A stretch of DNA of 13,867 nucleotides from CAYUTA01 sp964447605 (GCA_964447605.1 CAYUTA010000067.1:1-13867); one strand, 5' to 3'; positions 1 to 7,048 are shown, counted from the first letter of the stretch. Notes: a model not told the origin generated them from the sequence alone. Numbers and translations are program-made.

Positions 1-17
1 TTGCCCTTGGCCCGTAC

Positions 18-55
18 AAAAATGGGGCTGTTGCTTTCCCTTTTGCTACAGCCCC
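18..55 (-). terminator. Intrinsic terminator of the trpB transcript
   Basis: On the minus strand an 11-bp stem with one mismatch is formed by 45-55 and 24-34 (GGGGCTGT.GC pairing with GC.ACAGCCCC). The loop is about 10 nt of A/G-rich sequence, and a short U tract (ATTTTTG) follows. It starts about 20 nt after the trpB stop codon, so transcription probably ends here and trpB is the last, and apparently only, gene of its transcript. Confidence 0.8.
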
Positions 56-75
56 AGACTATATTTTAGGAGCGA

Positions 76-1329
76 TCAGCGATTTGGCTGGAAGCTTTTT
101 GAAAATTGCCCGCCCGTCCCATAGTTTTCATACACATAGTCGATGTCCTTGTCCCCGCGTCCGGAGAGGTTGACCAGCACGGAGCCGGTGGCGTGCGTAC
201 GTGCATAGCGGATGGCGTAGGCCAGCGCGTGCGCGCTTTCGATTGCGGGAATAATGCCTTCCAGGCGGCAGAGCATGAAAAACGCCTCCATTGCCTCTTC
301 GTCGCTGGCGGTTGTGTAGGCGACGCGCCCGATGTCGTGTAAAAATGCGTGCTCGGGCCCGACGGACGGATAATCCAGCCCGCTTGCGATGGAATAGACG
401 GGCAGCGGCGCGCCGCTCTCGTCCTGCAAAAGCATGCTTTCAAAGCCGTGCAGCACGCCCCTGCTGCCATAGGTGATGGACGCGGCATGGTCGCCCGCTT
501 TTGCGCCGCGGCCAAGCGGCTCCACGCCGACGATCTCGACCGGATCTGCGAGAAACGGAATGAACATACCCGCCGCGTTGCTGCCGCCGCCGACGGAGGC
601 GGCCACCACATCGGGCAAAAGCCCGGTCATGGCAAGGTACTGCTCGCGCGCCTCGATGCCGACCACGGACTGAAAGTCGCGTACCATTTTTGGAAACGGA
701 TGGGGGCCGACGACCGATCCGATGCAGTAGATCGCGACCTGATACTCCTTCAAATATGCGGCAAACGCCGCGTCCACGGCCTCTTTGAGCGTTTGCAGCC
801 CCTCGGCAACGGGTATGACGCGCGCGCCGAGCATCTTCATGCGGGTTACGTTGGGCGCCTGTTTTTTGATATCGACCATACCCATATAGACGTCGCATTC
901 CAAGCCAAAATATGCCGCGGCAGTGGCGAGTGCAACGCCGTGCTGGCCCGCGCCGGTTTCAGCAATGATCTTCTTCTTGCCCATATACTTTGCAAGCAGC
1001 CCCTCGCCCATGCAGTGGTTGAGCTTGTGCGCGCCGGTATGGTTGAGGTCCTCGCGTTTCAAATAGATCTGGCACTTGCCCAGATGGCGCGAAAGCCGTT
1101 CGCAATGGTAAACGGGCGTGGGGCGTCCCTGGAACTCCCTGCGGATGCGGCGCAGTTCGCTGATGAACTGCGCGCTGTGACAGATGGTCTCGTACGCGTC
1201 GTCGATCTCCCGAAACGCCGGGATCAGCTCCGGCGGCAGATACTGGCCGCCATATGCGCCAAAGCGTCCGTCCGGCGTAGGGTACTGCTTTAAGTAGTTG
1301 TCAAAATCTCTGTAAGTCATGTTTGCCAT
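76..1329 (-). CDS. trpB: Tryptophan synthase beta chain (TrpB), stand-alone
   Basis: This 417-residue fold-type II PLP enzyme would condense indole with L-serine to form L-tryptophan in the cytoplasm. TrpB hallmarks are visible in order: an N-terminal FGAYGGQYLPPEL block, GRPTPVY near residue 68, the PLP lysine K102 in HTGAHK, the catalytic glutamate E124 in AETGAGQHG (22 residues after the lysine, as in Salmonella TrpB K87/E109), the phosphate-binding GGGSN at 247-251, and a C-terminal NLSGRGDKD block. The segment after the lysine reads LNHCMGEG rather than the usual INNALGQ, which marks a divergent TrpB subgroup. The start at 1329 is preceded by an AGAGG/AGGCAGG-type ribosome site. No trpA or other trp gene lies next to it, and a terminator follows directly, so indole salvage or partnership with a distant trpA are both possible. 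Family assignment is firm; physiological role is inferred. Confidence 0.93.
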   Translation of the reverse strand: MANMTYRDFDNYLKQYPTPDGRFGAYGGQYLPPELIPAFREIDDAYETICHSAQFISELRRIRREFQGRPTPVYHCERLSRHLGKCQIYLKREDLNHTGAHKLNHCMGEGLLAKYMGKKKIIAETGAGQHGVALATAAAYFGLECDVYMGMVDIKKQAPNVTRMKMLGARVIPVAEGLQTLKEAVDAAFAAYLKEYQVAIYCIGSVVGPHPFPKMVRDFQSVVGIEAREQYLAMTGLLPDVVAASVGGGSNAAGMFIPFLADPVEIVGVEPLGRGAKAGDHAASITYGSRGVLHGFESMLLQDESGAPLPVYSIASGLDYPSVGPEHAFLHDIGRVAYTTASDEEAMEAFFMLCRLEGIIPAIESAHALAYAIRYARTHATGSVLVNLSGRGDKDIDYVYENYGTGGQFSKSFQPNR

Positions 1330-1378
1330 TGGCCTGCCTCTTTCTCCGTTTGGTCAGCGCTTTGCTGGATTGTTACAA

Positions 1379-1407
1379 ATGGTATATAAAATCCGCGGCC
1401 TTGTCAA
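1379..1407 (-). promoter_or_regulatory. Sigma-A-type promoter of trpB
   Basis: On the minus strand there is a perfect -35 box TTGACA (1402-1407), a 17-nt spacer and a -10-like TACCAT (1379-1384), placing transcription start near 1372. The trpB ATG is about 43 nt further on. The leader is too short for a T-box or attenuator, so no tryptophan-sensing RNA is visible here. Confidence 0.65.
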
Positions 1408-1487
1408 TCGTTGCGCGGGAAAGATATTTATGATACAGTAAAAGACAGAAACCCGTAATGCAATTCATGACGGAGGAAACCGTTCCC

Positions 1488-1919
1488 ATGCCCTATTCAA
1501 TTACTAAAAACTGTATCGGCTGCACCCTGTGCGCAAAAAACTGTCCGGTGCTGGCCATTGACAGCGAGTTGAAAAAGCGCCATACGGTCAACATTCGCCG
1601 GTGCGTATCCTGCGGAGTCTGCGGGCGCGTATGCAAAAAAAACGCCGTGCTGGACGGATACGGAGGATTGTGTGCCGCCGTGCCGCGCAGCAAGTGGAAA
1701 AAGCCCGTAATCGATACGGGGCTGTGCAGCGCATGCGGCATGTGCGTTTCCGTTTGCCGGGCGGAGGCGCTCAAAATTGCGCCGCCGTCCTGCCGCGGAG
1801 ACATCCATGTATACGCCATTCTGGACGCTCCCCAAAAGTGCGTTGCGTGCGCGCTGTGCGAGCGTGAATGTCCGCTACACGCCATCACCATGCAGGACGC
1901 GGAGGAAACAGCCCTATGA
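1488..1919 (+). CDS. Polyferredoxin-type protein with four [4Fe-4S] motifs
   Basis: This 143-residue soluble protein consists almost entirely of four CxxCxxCxxxC motifs: C9/C12/C15/C19, C39/C42/C45/C49, C80/C83/C86/C90 and C118/C121/C124/C128, enough for four [4Fe-4S] clusters. It has no signal peptide, membrane segment or catalytic domain, so its likely role is electron carrier. The stop overlaps the start of the aldehyde ferredoxin oxidoreductase gene (ATGA), which points to translational coupling and makes that enzyme the probable partner. I chose ATG 1488 because a GGAGG site lies 11 nt upstream; in-frame ATGs at 1458 and 1467 lie before this site and lack one of their own. A lone -10-like TATGAT at 1429-1434 is the only promoter hint. 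The first and last motifs are followed by proline, as in classical bacterial ferredoxins; the second and third are not. Confidence 0.88.
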   Translation: MPYSITKNCIGCTLCAKNCPVLAIDSELKKRHTVNIRRCVSCGVCGRVCKKNAVLDGYGGLCAAVPRSKWKKPVIDTGLCSACGMCVSVCRAEALKIAPPSCRGDIHVYAILDAPQKCVACALCERECPLHAITMQDAEETAL

Positions 1920-3832
1920 AGCGTAAGCCGTATCCCTTGCCCGTATATGCGCGTATTGATCTGACAACCGGGAAAACAAGCCGACTTGAGATTCCGCGCG
2001 AAATTTTCAGGCTGTATGTCGGCGGCAAGACGCTTGGCGCAAAGCTGCTGACGGACCTGACCCCGCCGGGGCTTGACCCGCTGGCGCCGGAGGCGATGGT
2101 GATCGTCAACACCGGGCCGGCAAACGGCACGGGTGCGCCCAGTTCGAGCCGGTTTAACATGACGTTTAAAAACGTGCTTACCGGCGGTATTGCGTCGTCC
2201 AACTGCGGCGGGCAGTTTGGCGTGATGCTGAAACGCGCCGGATACGACGGCGTGATCCTTACCGGAAGGGCGGAGAAGCCGGTTACAATCTCCATTGTGG
2301 ACGGAGAGATGGCCCTGGCGGACGCAAGCGCCCTTTGGGGGCTGGATGCGGAGCAGACGCAGGAAAAGCTGCCAAAGCTTTACGGCAAGCTGGTCATCGG
2401 CCCTGCGGGGGAACATCTGGTGCGCTTTGCGGCCGCGGTCTCCGGCGAGCGCGTGGCCGGCCGCTGCGGCGCGGGCGCGGCGCTTGGCGCGAAGAACATC
2501 AAGGCCATCGTGGCGTACGGCACAAAGCGGCCTGAAATCTATAACCGTAAAAAGTTTGATCCATACGTGAAAAAATGGGTGAAGTTCTTAAAAAACCATC
2601 CCATGACGGGCGAGGGGCTTCCAACCTACGGCAGCGCAGGGCTCGTCAGCAAAGCCAATGCAACAAACGCGCTGCCGACGCACAACTTTAAATATGGACA
2701 TAGCGCGGACGCGCATTTTGTCAGCGGCGAAACGCTCTCCGATCAGAATCTGCTGCGCAATTCGGGCTGCATCTCCTGCCCGATCCGCTGCGAGCGCCGC
2801 GTAATGGTAGACGGTAAGGACGTCAAAGGCCCGGAGTACGAGACATGCGGCTTCTTCGGCCCCAATATCGACGCAACCAGCATGGAGAACATGCTGCGTT
2901 TGAACTATGTGTGCGACCTGCTCGGCATGGACACCATCTCGCTTGCCAGCACCATCGCCTTTGCAATGGAGTTAAAGGAGAATGGACTCGCAGATTTCGG
3001 GGTTGACTTTGGCAACAGCGACAATCTTATGGAGGTTGTGGAGAAGATTGCCCGCCGCGAGGGGATTTATAGCGAGCTTGCCAACGGCAGCAAATGGCTT
3101 TCTGAAAAATATGGCGGCAAGGAATACGCCATGCATGCGAAAGGTCTGGAGATGGCCTCCTATGAGCCGCGCCGGTGTGTGGGCATGGGGCTTGGTTATG
3201 CAACGGCAAACCGCGGCGGCTGCCATCTCAACGGCGGTTATCTTGCGCTGCTCGAATCCGTCGGCGTGCTACTGACCGATCCGCTTTCGCCGGATGCAAA
3301 GCCCGCGCTGACCGTGTTTTTGCAAAACGGCCTTGAGGCGGTTTCGGCCTGCGGGTTCTGCCTGTTCACCGCGCAGTCGTTTGTGCCGGCAATCTTTTTC
3401 AAGCTGGGCCCGCATCATCCGGTGACGCGTCTTGTCGGCAGGGTGGCGACCCACCTCGGTCTGGGCGTGCGGATGCTGCTCGGCATGATGCCGGTCATCC
3501 GCTTCAATTCGGTTTACCTGTTCCCGCAGGCGGAGGCGACGCGCCTGATTACGGGCCTGCCGATGTATACCGGATCGTTTGTTATCCTCGGCGAGCGCGG
3601 TTTCAATATCGAGCGATTGTATAATTTGCGCGAGGGACTGACCGGGCAGGATGACCGGTTACCGGACCGGCTGACCAGGGTTCCGCAGGATCCGGACAAT
3701 CCAAGAACGGTCGTGCCGATGGATCGGATGCTGCCCGTATACTATCGGGTGCGCGGCTGGGGGGCGGACGGCGTGCCTGCCGCACGCAAAAAAAGGCGGC
3801 TTGGCATTGAACCCGGACCGCGCTTGAATTAA
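1916..3832 (+). CDS. aor: Aldehyde ferredoxin oxidoreductase family protein (tungsten/molybdenum)
   Basis: This 638-residue protein has the full length and architecture of the AOR family, which binds a bis-pterin tungsten (or molybdenum) cofactor plus one [4Fe-4S] cluster and typically oxidises aldehydes to acids using ferredoxin. Visible signatures are GGKTLGAKLL, the N-terminal NTGP/SSSRFN pterin-domain block, GRCGAGAALGAKNIKAI, the cluster ligands C285/C288/C292 (CISCPIRC) with a fourth cysteine C482 in CGFCLF, the pterin-contact motif DLLGMD, GPEYET, and GMGLGYATANRGGCH. The start at 1916 overlaps the ferredoxin stop and has GGAGG 10 nt upstream. Two details are unusual: the second pterin motif reads SACGFC where DxxGLC is common, and there is an extra cysteine C479. 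The genuine substrate cannot be read from sequence; it could be an aldehyde or the reverse reduction of an acid. Confidence 0.93.
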   Translation: MKRKPYPLPVYARIDLTTGKTSRLEIPREIFRLYVGGKTLGAKLLTDLTPPGLDPLAPEAMVIVNTGPANGTGAPSSSRFNMTFKNVLTGGIASSNCGGQFGVMLKRAGYDGVILTGRAEKPVTISIVDGEMALADASALWGLDAEQTQEKLPKLYGKLVIGPAGEHLVRFAAAVSGERVAGRCGAGAALGAKNIKAIVAYGTKRPEIYNRKKFDPYVKKWVKFLKNHPMTGEGLPTYGSAGLVSKANATNALPTHNFKYGHSADAHFVSGETLSDQNLLRNSGCISCPIRCERRVMVDGKDVKGPEYETCGFFGPNIDATSMENMLRLNYVCDLLGMDTISLASTIAFAMELKENGLADFGVDFGNSDNLMEVVEKIARREGIYSELANGSKWLSEKYGGKEYAMHAKGLEMASYEPRRCVGMGLGYATANRGGCHLNGGYLALLESVGVLLTDPLSPDAKPALTVFLQNGLEAVSACGFCLFTAQSFVPAIFFKLGPHHPVTRLVGRVATHLGLGVRMLLGMMPVIRFNSVYLFPQAEATRLITGLPMYTGSFVILGERGFNIERLYNLREGLTGQDDRLPDRLTRVPQDPDNPRTVVPMDRMLPVYYRVRGWGADGVPAARKKRRLGIEPGPRLN

Positions 3833-3858
3833 CAATCGGGAGAATGGGGGACGAAAGC

Positions 3859-4107
3859 ATGGCGCTGATTCATTATTTCGCTCCGCTGCGCGGCATGACC
3901 GGCGTGGAGGAAGAAACCGTTGACGCCGCATCCATTTCGGACGTGCTTGCGTACATCCGGCGCGCGTACGGCAGGGAGGCGCATAAGGCGGCAAAGAGCG
4001 CGCTCATCGTGGTCAACGATGTGAGCATCGGCCTTTATGAGGGAAATAAAACCGTGTTGAAGGCGGACGATGTTGTCGGTTTCCTGCCGCTGTGCGGCGG
4101 CGGCTGA
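3859..4107 (+). CDS. MoaD/ThiS-family sulfur carrier protein
   Basis: This 82-residue protein has the size and beta-grasp pattern of MoaD/ThiS and ends in a C-terminal Gly-Gly (CGGG then stop), the tail that is adenylated and thiocarboxylated to donate sulfur. In MoaD this sulfur builds the dithiolene of molybdopterin, the ligand shared by Mo and W enzymes. It begins 26 nt after the aldehyde ferredoxin oxidoreductase stop on the same strand, so it is probably the last gene of the operon and supports cofactor synthesis for that enzyme. ATG 3859 is preferred because GGGGGA lies 7 nt upstream; an in-frame ATG at 3844 has GGGAGA only one base away, which is too close. No moaE or MoeB-like partner lies in the window, so these would be encoded elsewhere. 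A dedicated rather than general MoaD is an inference from position. Confidence 0.85.
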   Translation: MALIHYFAPLRGMTGVEEETVDAASISDVLAYIRRAYGREAHKAAKSALIVVNDVSIGLYEGNKTVLKADDVVGFLPLCGGG

Positions 4108-4137
4108 GCGCGGGGCGGAGAAATACCATTTAAATCT

Positions 4138-4185
4138 AAAAAAAAGGCGGTCGAAAGATGTAACAATGCGACGGCCCAGACCGCC
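4138..4185 (-). terminator. Probable intrinsic terminator of the pgi transcript
   Basis: On the minus strand GGCGGTC (4179-4185) pairs with GACCGCC (4146-4152) to give a perfect 7-bp GC-rich stem, followed at once by eight U residues (A tract 4138-4145 on the plus strand). The 26-nt loop is longer than usual. It lies about 280 nt after the pgi stop, so the pgi transcript would carry a long 3' UTR antisense to the end of the opposite operon. Confidence 0.55.
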
Positions 4186-4394
4186 GAAAAACAGCGGCTT
4201 GCCGACGGGGACCGCTGCGCAGGATTTTTGCATGCCGCTTTGTCCCCGGAGGATTGCGCCGCCTGTCGGGTTTGCTGCATAAAAGTGACAGTTGCACCGC
4301 AATGTCGCTGCAAATGACGGCTTTTAAACTTTTTCCTGCACGCTTTGAGGATCGGGGTGACGGAGCAGCCCGGCCGGAACTTTGTAGATGCGCT

Positions 4395-4451
4395 GGGGTC
4401 GTCCCTTCTCCGATGCTTCCGAAGCGTTTCCGGACGGCCCCATTTATCTTT
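4395..4451 (+). terminator. Terminator-like hairpin for the ferredoxin-AOR-MoaD operon
   Basis: As plus-strand RNA, GGGGTCGTCC (4395-4404) pairs with GGACGGCCCC (4432-4441) over 10 continuous positions, including one U-G wobble. A small inner hairpin GCTTC/GAAGC lies within the loop, and a moderately T-rich ATTTATCTTT follows. It sits directly before the pgi stop codon, a fitting place to end convergent transcription from the left. The U tract is interrupted, so termination strength is uncertain. Confidence 0.45.
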
Positions 4452-4461
4452 CCGTTTGACT

Positions 4462-5889
4462 TTAAATGATATACTTTTCGTTCGGCTTGGGCATGGCGGC
4501 AAGCTCTGCACGCTTTTCTTCAAAGCCGGGCCGGCCCAGCAACGCATACGTCGCCTGTTTTCCGGCCTCTACGCCGGGCTGGTCGAAGGCGTTGATCCCG
4601 ATTAGCTCCCCGGCAAACGCGGTCATCAGTTCGAAGAGGAACAGCAGCTCGCCGATGGTGAACGCATTGACCTCGGGCAGCATGATGGTGTTGCACAGGT
4701 GTCCGCTTTTTGCCACGGCATATTCCGTTGCGCGCAGTTCCGCGGCAATCAGCTCGTTTTGCGTATGCCCGCAAAGGAAAGATACATCCGGCACGTCGAA
4801 GTAGCCGTCGGCAATCATGGTTTCCACGCGGAAACGCTCCACGCCAAGGAACGTAATGACCTTATCAAACGGCCCCTCGGTATACAGTTGCACCTGTGAA
4901 TGCTGGTCGGTCACGCCAAGCGCCTTGACGGGCGTTTGTCCCGCGTGCACAACGTGCCCTTCCAGATCGACGCGCTTGCCGAGCGACTCGGCCCAGAGCT
5001 GGGCATACCAGTCGGCAATGTATTTGAGCGAGTCCGCATATGGCATAAGCACGCTGATGTTGCAGCCGCGCTGCATGGCGACGCACTGGAGCGTGGCGGC
5101 CATATAGGCCGGGTTACGCCAGATATCGCGCTGCTGATCGCAGATGGCGTCCATGTAGGCCGCGCCTGCGAGCAGCTCGCGGATATCGATGCCGCAGACC
5201 GCAGCCGCGAGCAGTCCGACCGGGCACAGCTCTGAGAAGCGGCCGCCGACGCCGTCTGGGATGATGAACGTTTTCAGGTGTTCGGCGCGCGCAATTTTCA
5301 GCAAATGCCCCTTTGCCGCGTCCGTGGTGGCAAACAGATGCGTGCTGATGTCCGCGCCCAGCCGCTCGTGCAGCAGGGAGCTGACGATGAGCAGCTGCGA
5401 CATGGTTTCCGAGGTTCCGCCGGATTTGCTGACGACATTGAACGCCGTGCGCTCAATCTCGATTACGTCAAGCAGCGCGCACATGCGTTCCGGGTCGATG
5501 TTGTCTTCCACAAACAGGCGCGGGCCGCCGCGGCGCTCGGGGGGAAGGTCGTTATAATGCAGATGATTGAGCGCCTGGTGGACGGCAATGGGCCCCAGCG
5601 CGCTGCCGCCGATTCCAAGTACCACAAAGTTGTCGAACCGCTCCCGGATATCCGCCGCAGTCGCATAAATATCCTTGACGATCTCCTCCTGATTGTACGG
5701 GAGCTCACGCCAGCGCATCTGGCCACGCTTTGCTTTCATACCGGCGATGGCAGCGTCGATATTGGGCTGGAGCGCATCGATTTCGCGCTTGTAGACGCCG
5801 CGGTTGCCCAGCTGATCCGACATCATGTTGTTGAAATCGAAGTGCAGACGCATGGATTGGCGCCAGGACTCGTCCAAATAACGTTCCAT
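4462..5889 (-). CDS. pgi: Glucose-6-phosphate isomerase
   Basis: This 475-residue cytoplasmic enzyme interconverts glucose 6-phosphate and fructose 6-phosphate in glycolysis and gluconeogenesis. The SIS-domain signatures are clear: GIGGSALGP at 92-100, SKSGGTSET at 154-162 for phosphate binding, DGVGGRFS around 212-219, the catalytic glutamate E301 in ESLGK, the ring-opening histidine H330 in DQHSQ, and the C-terminal QPGVEAGKQ block with K444. Length fits the shorter Bacillota type rather than the roughly 550-residue proteobacterial type. The start at 5889 follows GGAGG by about 12 nt; an ATG directly after the GGAGG is in another frame. It has its own TATAAT box upstream and a distant terminator at 4138-4185. 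The isomerase-like gene upstream on the same strand is separated by 229 nt, so co-transcription is possible but not needed. Confidence 0.97.
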   Translation of the reverse strand: MERYLDESWRQSMRLHFDFNNMMSDQLGNRGVYKREIDALQPNIDAAIAGMKAKRGQMRWRELPYNQEEIVKDIYATAADIRERFDNFVVLGIGGSALGPIAVHQALNHLHYNDLPPERRGGPRLFVEDNIDPERMCALLDVIEIERTAFNVVSKSGGTSETMSQLLIVSSLLHERLGADISTHLFATTDAAKGHLLKIARAEHLKTFIIPDGVGGRFSELCPVGLLAAAVCGIDIRELLAGAAYMDAICDQQRDIWRNPAYMAATLQCVAMQRGCNISVLMPYADSLKYIADWYAQLWAESLGKRVDLEGHVVHAGQTPVKALGVTDQHSQVQLYTEGPFDKVITFLGVERFRVETMIADGYFDVPDVSFLCGHTQNELIAAELRATEYAVAKSGHLCNTIMLPEVNAFTIGELLFLFELMTAFAGELIGINAFDQPGVEAGKQATYALLGRPGFEEKRAELAAMPKPNEKYII

Positions 5890-5938
5890 ATTCGGTTCAT
5901 TCCTCCAATCGCATCCAAATTTACTAAAATACGGCTTT

Positions 5939-5944
5939 ATTATA
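5939..5944 (-). promoter_or_regulatory. Probable -10 box of the pgi promoter
   Basis: A perfect TATAAT lies on the minus strand, about 50 nt upstream of the pgi start. The matching -35 region falls in a T-rich tract and has no good TTGACA match, so only the -10 element is called. Confidence 0.5.
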
Positions 5945-6118
5945 GCATCGGCGGAATCTTAAAAAAAGAAACGAACTGTGAATACTGGGCAAAGGATCTA
6001 TTGTTGTAATAGGTCCTGTGGGAATGGCGGCGCCGCCATCTTTGGCGACTTGAAGAGCCGCTGCCGTTCCGGATGAAATTTACGGCGCAGGACGCGGAAA
6101 TGGCGCGCGCATGTGCGC

Positions 6119-6928
6119 TCAGTCGCTCAGCAGCTTACGCATCAGCTCCAGACTTTGATAGATTTCAGATATGTCCGAAAACATATCGCTGTAAACCTCG
6201 ATGAAGGCGGGCCCCACGTAACCACGCAGGCGCAGCGCCGCGGCGATGGCGGCAAAGTCGACCGTGCCGCTGCCGGGCATTGTCAGCGTATACGTTCCGT
6301 CCGGCTGTGTGACGGCGTCGCAAAGATGCAGATTGACGATGTCGTCGCCCACGGCGTCGATAAACGCCAGCGGCGAGCTTCCGGCGCGGATGGCCTGCTT
6401 GACGTCGAGCGTGAATTTCAGGCTGCGGCCGCCGACCGCTTCACGCAGCGCCGCGCCGTACTCCGGCTTGCTGAACACGCACCAGCTGACATTTTCGAGC
6501 GTGAGCGTCACGTTGTATTCGGCCGCGCGCGCAATCATTTTCCGAAAAATTGGGGCGATGCGCCCGAGCTGCAGGTTTCTTGCCGCGCCGGATAAATTTG
6601 CGGGTCCATGCATCACATAGTGCGATGCGCCGAGCTTATGCGCAGCCTGCAGAACCAGTTCAAAGAGCTTCCAGGCGTCGCCGCGCTGGCGCGAATGGAG
6701 CGAAAACAGCAGGGGTTCAAATTGCGTGCTCATCGGATGCACGCTGAACACGCGCAGCCCGGCCGCCGTGATCCGTTCGCACAGCAGGTCGATAAACGCG
6801 GGCCGGTACTCAGAGAACGTATTCAGAAAAATTTCACAAAGGCCGACTCCGTGCGCACCGATGTCGAGAAGCGCGTCCTCCACCTGCATCCGGTTAAAAT
6901 AACTTGCCGTTGAAACGCCGATTTCCAT
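6119..6928 (-). CDS. Sugar phosphate isomerase/epimerase-like TIM-barrel protein
   Basis: This 269-residue protein belongs to the xylose isomerase-like / AP endonuclease family 2 TIM-barrel superfamily, soluble and metal dependent. The sequence shows strand-loop blocks with likely metal ligands or active-site residues: E32 in LCEIF, H64 in SVHPM, H107 in VMHGP, E145 in TLEN, D175 in TLDVKQA, H201 and D204 in HLCDA, and E244 in FIEVYSD. Members act on sugars, sugar phosphates, inosose or hydroxypyruvate, and the true substrate cannot be told from sequence. The start at 6928 is set by GGAGAGG six nt upstream of the ATG. An open frame runs far upstream on this strand, but that part is the antisense of the neighbouring gene and is not protein-like. 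It is divergent from the DUF3810 gene and lies upstream of pgi on the same strand, which suggests a carbohydrate role by context only. Confidence 0.85.
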   Translation of the reverse strand: MEIGVSTASYFNRMQVEDALLDIGAHGVGLCEIFLNTFSEYRPAFIDLLCERITAAGLRVFSVHPMSTQFEPLLFSLHSRQRGDAWKLFELVLQAAHKLGASHYVMHGPANLSGAARNLQLGRIAPIFRKMIARAAEYNVTLTLENVSWCVFSKPEYGAALREAVGGRSLKFTLDVKQAIRAGSSPLAFIDAVGDDIVNLHLCDAVTQPDGTYTLTMPGSGTVDFAAIAAALRLRGYVGPAFIEVYSDMFSDISEIYQSLELMRKLLSD

Positions 6929-6953
6929 GCTGTCCCTCTCCTGCTTACCAAGA

Positions 6954-6962
6954 ATCATATCA
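6954..6962 (-). promoter_or_regulatory. Extended -10 promoter of the TIM-barrel isomerase gene
   Basis: On the minus strand TGATATGAT gives a TATGAT -10 box with an upstream TGn extension, which can compensate for the poor -35 region. The predicted start point near 6947 leaves a leader of about 19 nt before the ATG, enough for the visible GGAGAGG site. Confidence 0.5.
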
Positions 6963-7002
6963 CAATACGCGCCGCACCGCCAGCCTCGCGGCGTTCGTGC
7001 GC

Positions 7003-7041
7003 ACCGGCCGGTTGAAATCCGCCCGGCGGGCAGTGTATAAT
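7003..7041 (+). promoter_or_regulatory. Promoter of the DUF3810 gene with overlapping dyads
   Basis: TTGAAA (7012-7017), an 18-nt spacer and a perfect TATAAT (7036-7041) form a sigma-A-type promoter. A 10-bp palindrome ACCGGCCGGT (7003-7012) overlaps the -35 edge, and a second inverted repeat GCCCG-G-CGGGC (7021-7031) fills the spacer. Either dyad could be an operator, although GC-rich dyads also arise by chance in this genome. The -10 box ends only seven bases before the annotated ATG at 7049. Confidence 0.55.
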
Positions 7042-7048
7042 ACGGAGC

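Larger units (their letters stand above)
4108..4461. other. Convergent intergenic region with several hairpins, no convincing gene
   Basis: This 354-bp gap lies between the MoaD-like gene (plus) and pgi (minus). Only short, low-quality reading frames occur; none has both a ribosome site and protein-like composition. Hairpins are seen at 4146-4185 (followed by eight U on the minus strand), 4192-4217 (CAGCGG/CCGCTG, followed on the plus strand by a short T run), 4284-4309 and 4395-4441. The last two pair without mismatch as plus-strand RNA because of G-U wobbles, whereas the minus-strand copies contain C-A mismatches, so plus-strand transcription is favoured. The region may be a long 3' UTR or hold a small RNA. 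Confidence 0.5.

Noticed and set aside
349..1293. 314-codon plus-strand open frame opposite trpB
   Set aside because: It is an antisense shadow produced by GC-rich third positions; composition is not protein-like and the opposite frame is an unmistakable TrpB.
1458..1487. Earlier ATG starts (1458, 1467) for the ferredoxin-like gene
   Set aside because: They precede the only good GGAGG site (1472-1476); 1488 places the first cysteine motif at residue 9, normal for ferredoxins.
4166..4282. Small plus-strand open frame of 38 codons in the convergent intergenic region
   Set aside because: No ribosome site, proline/arginine-rich random composition, and it overlaps the hairpin arms.
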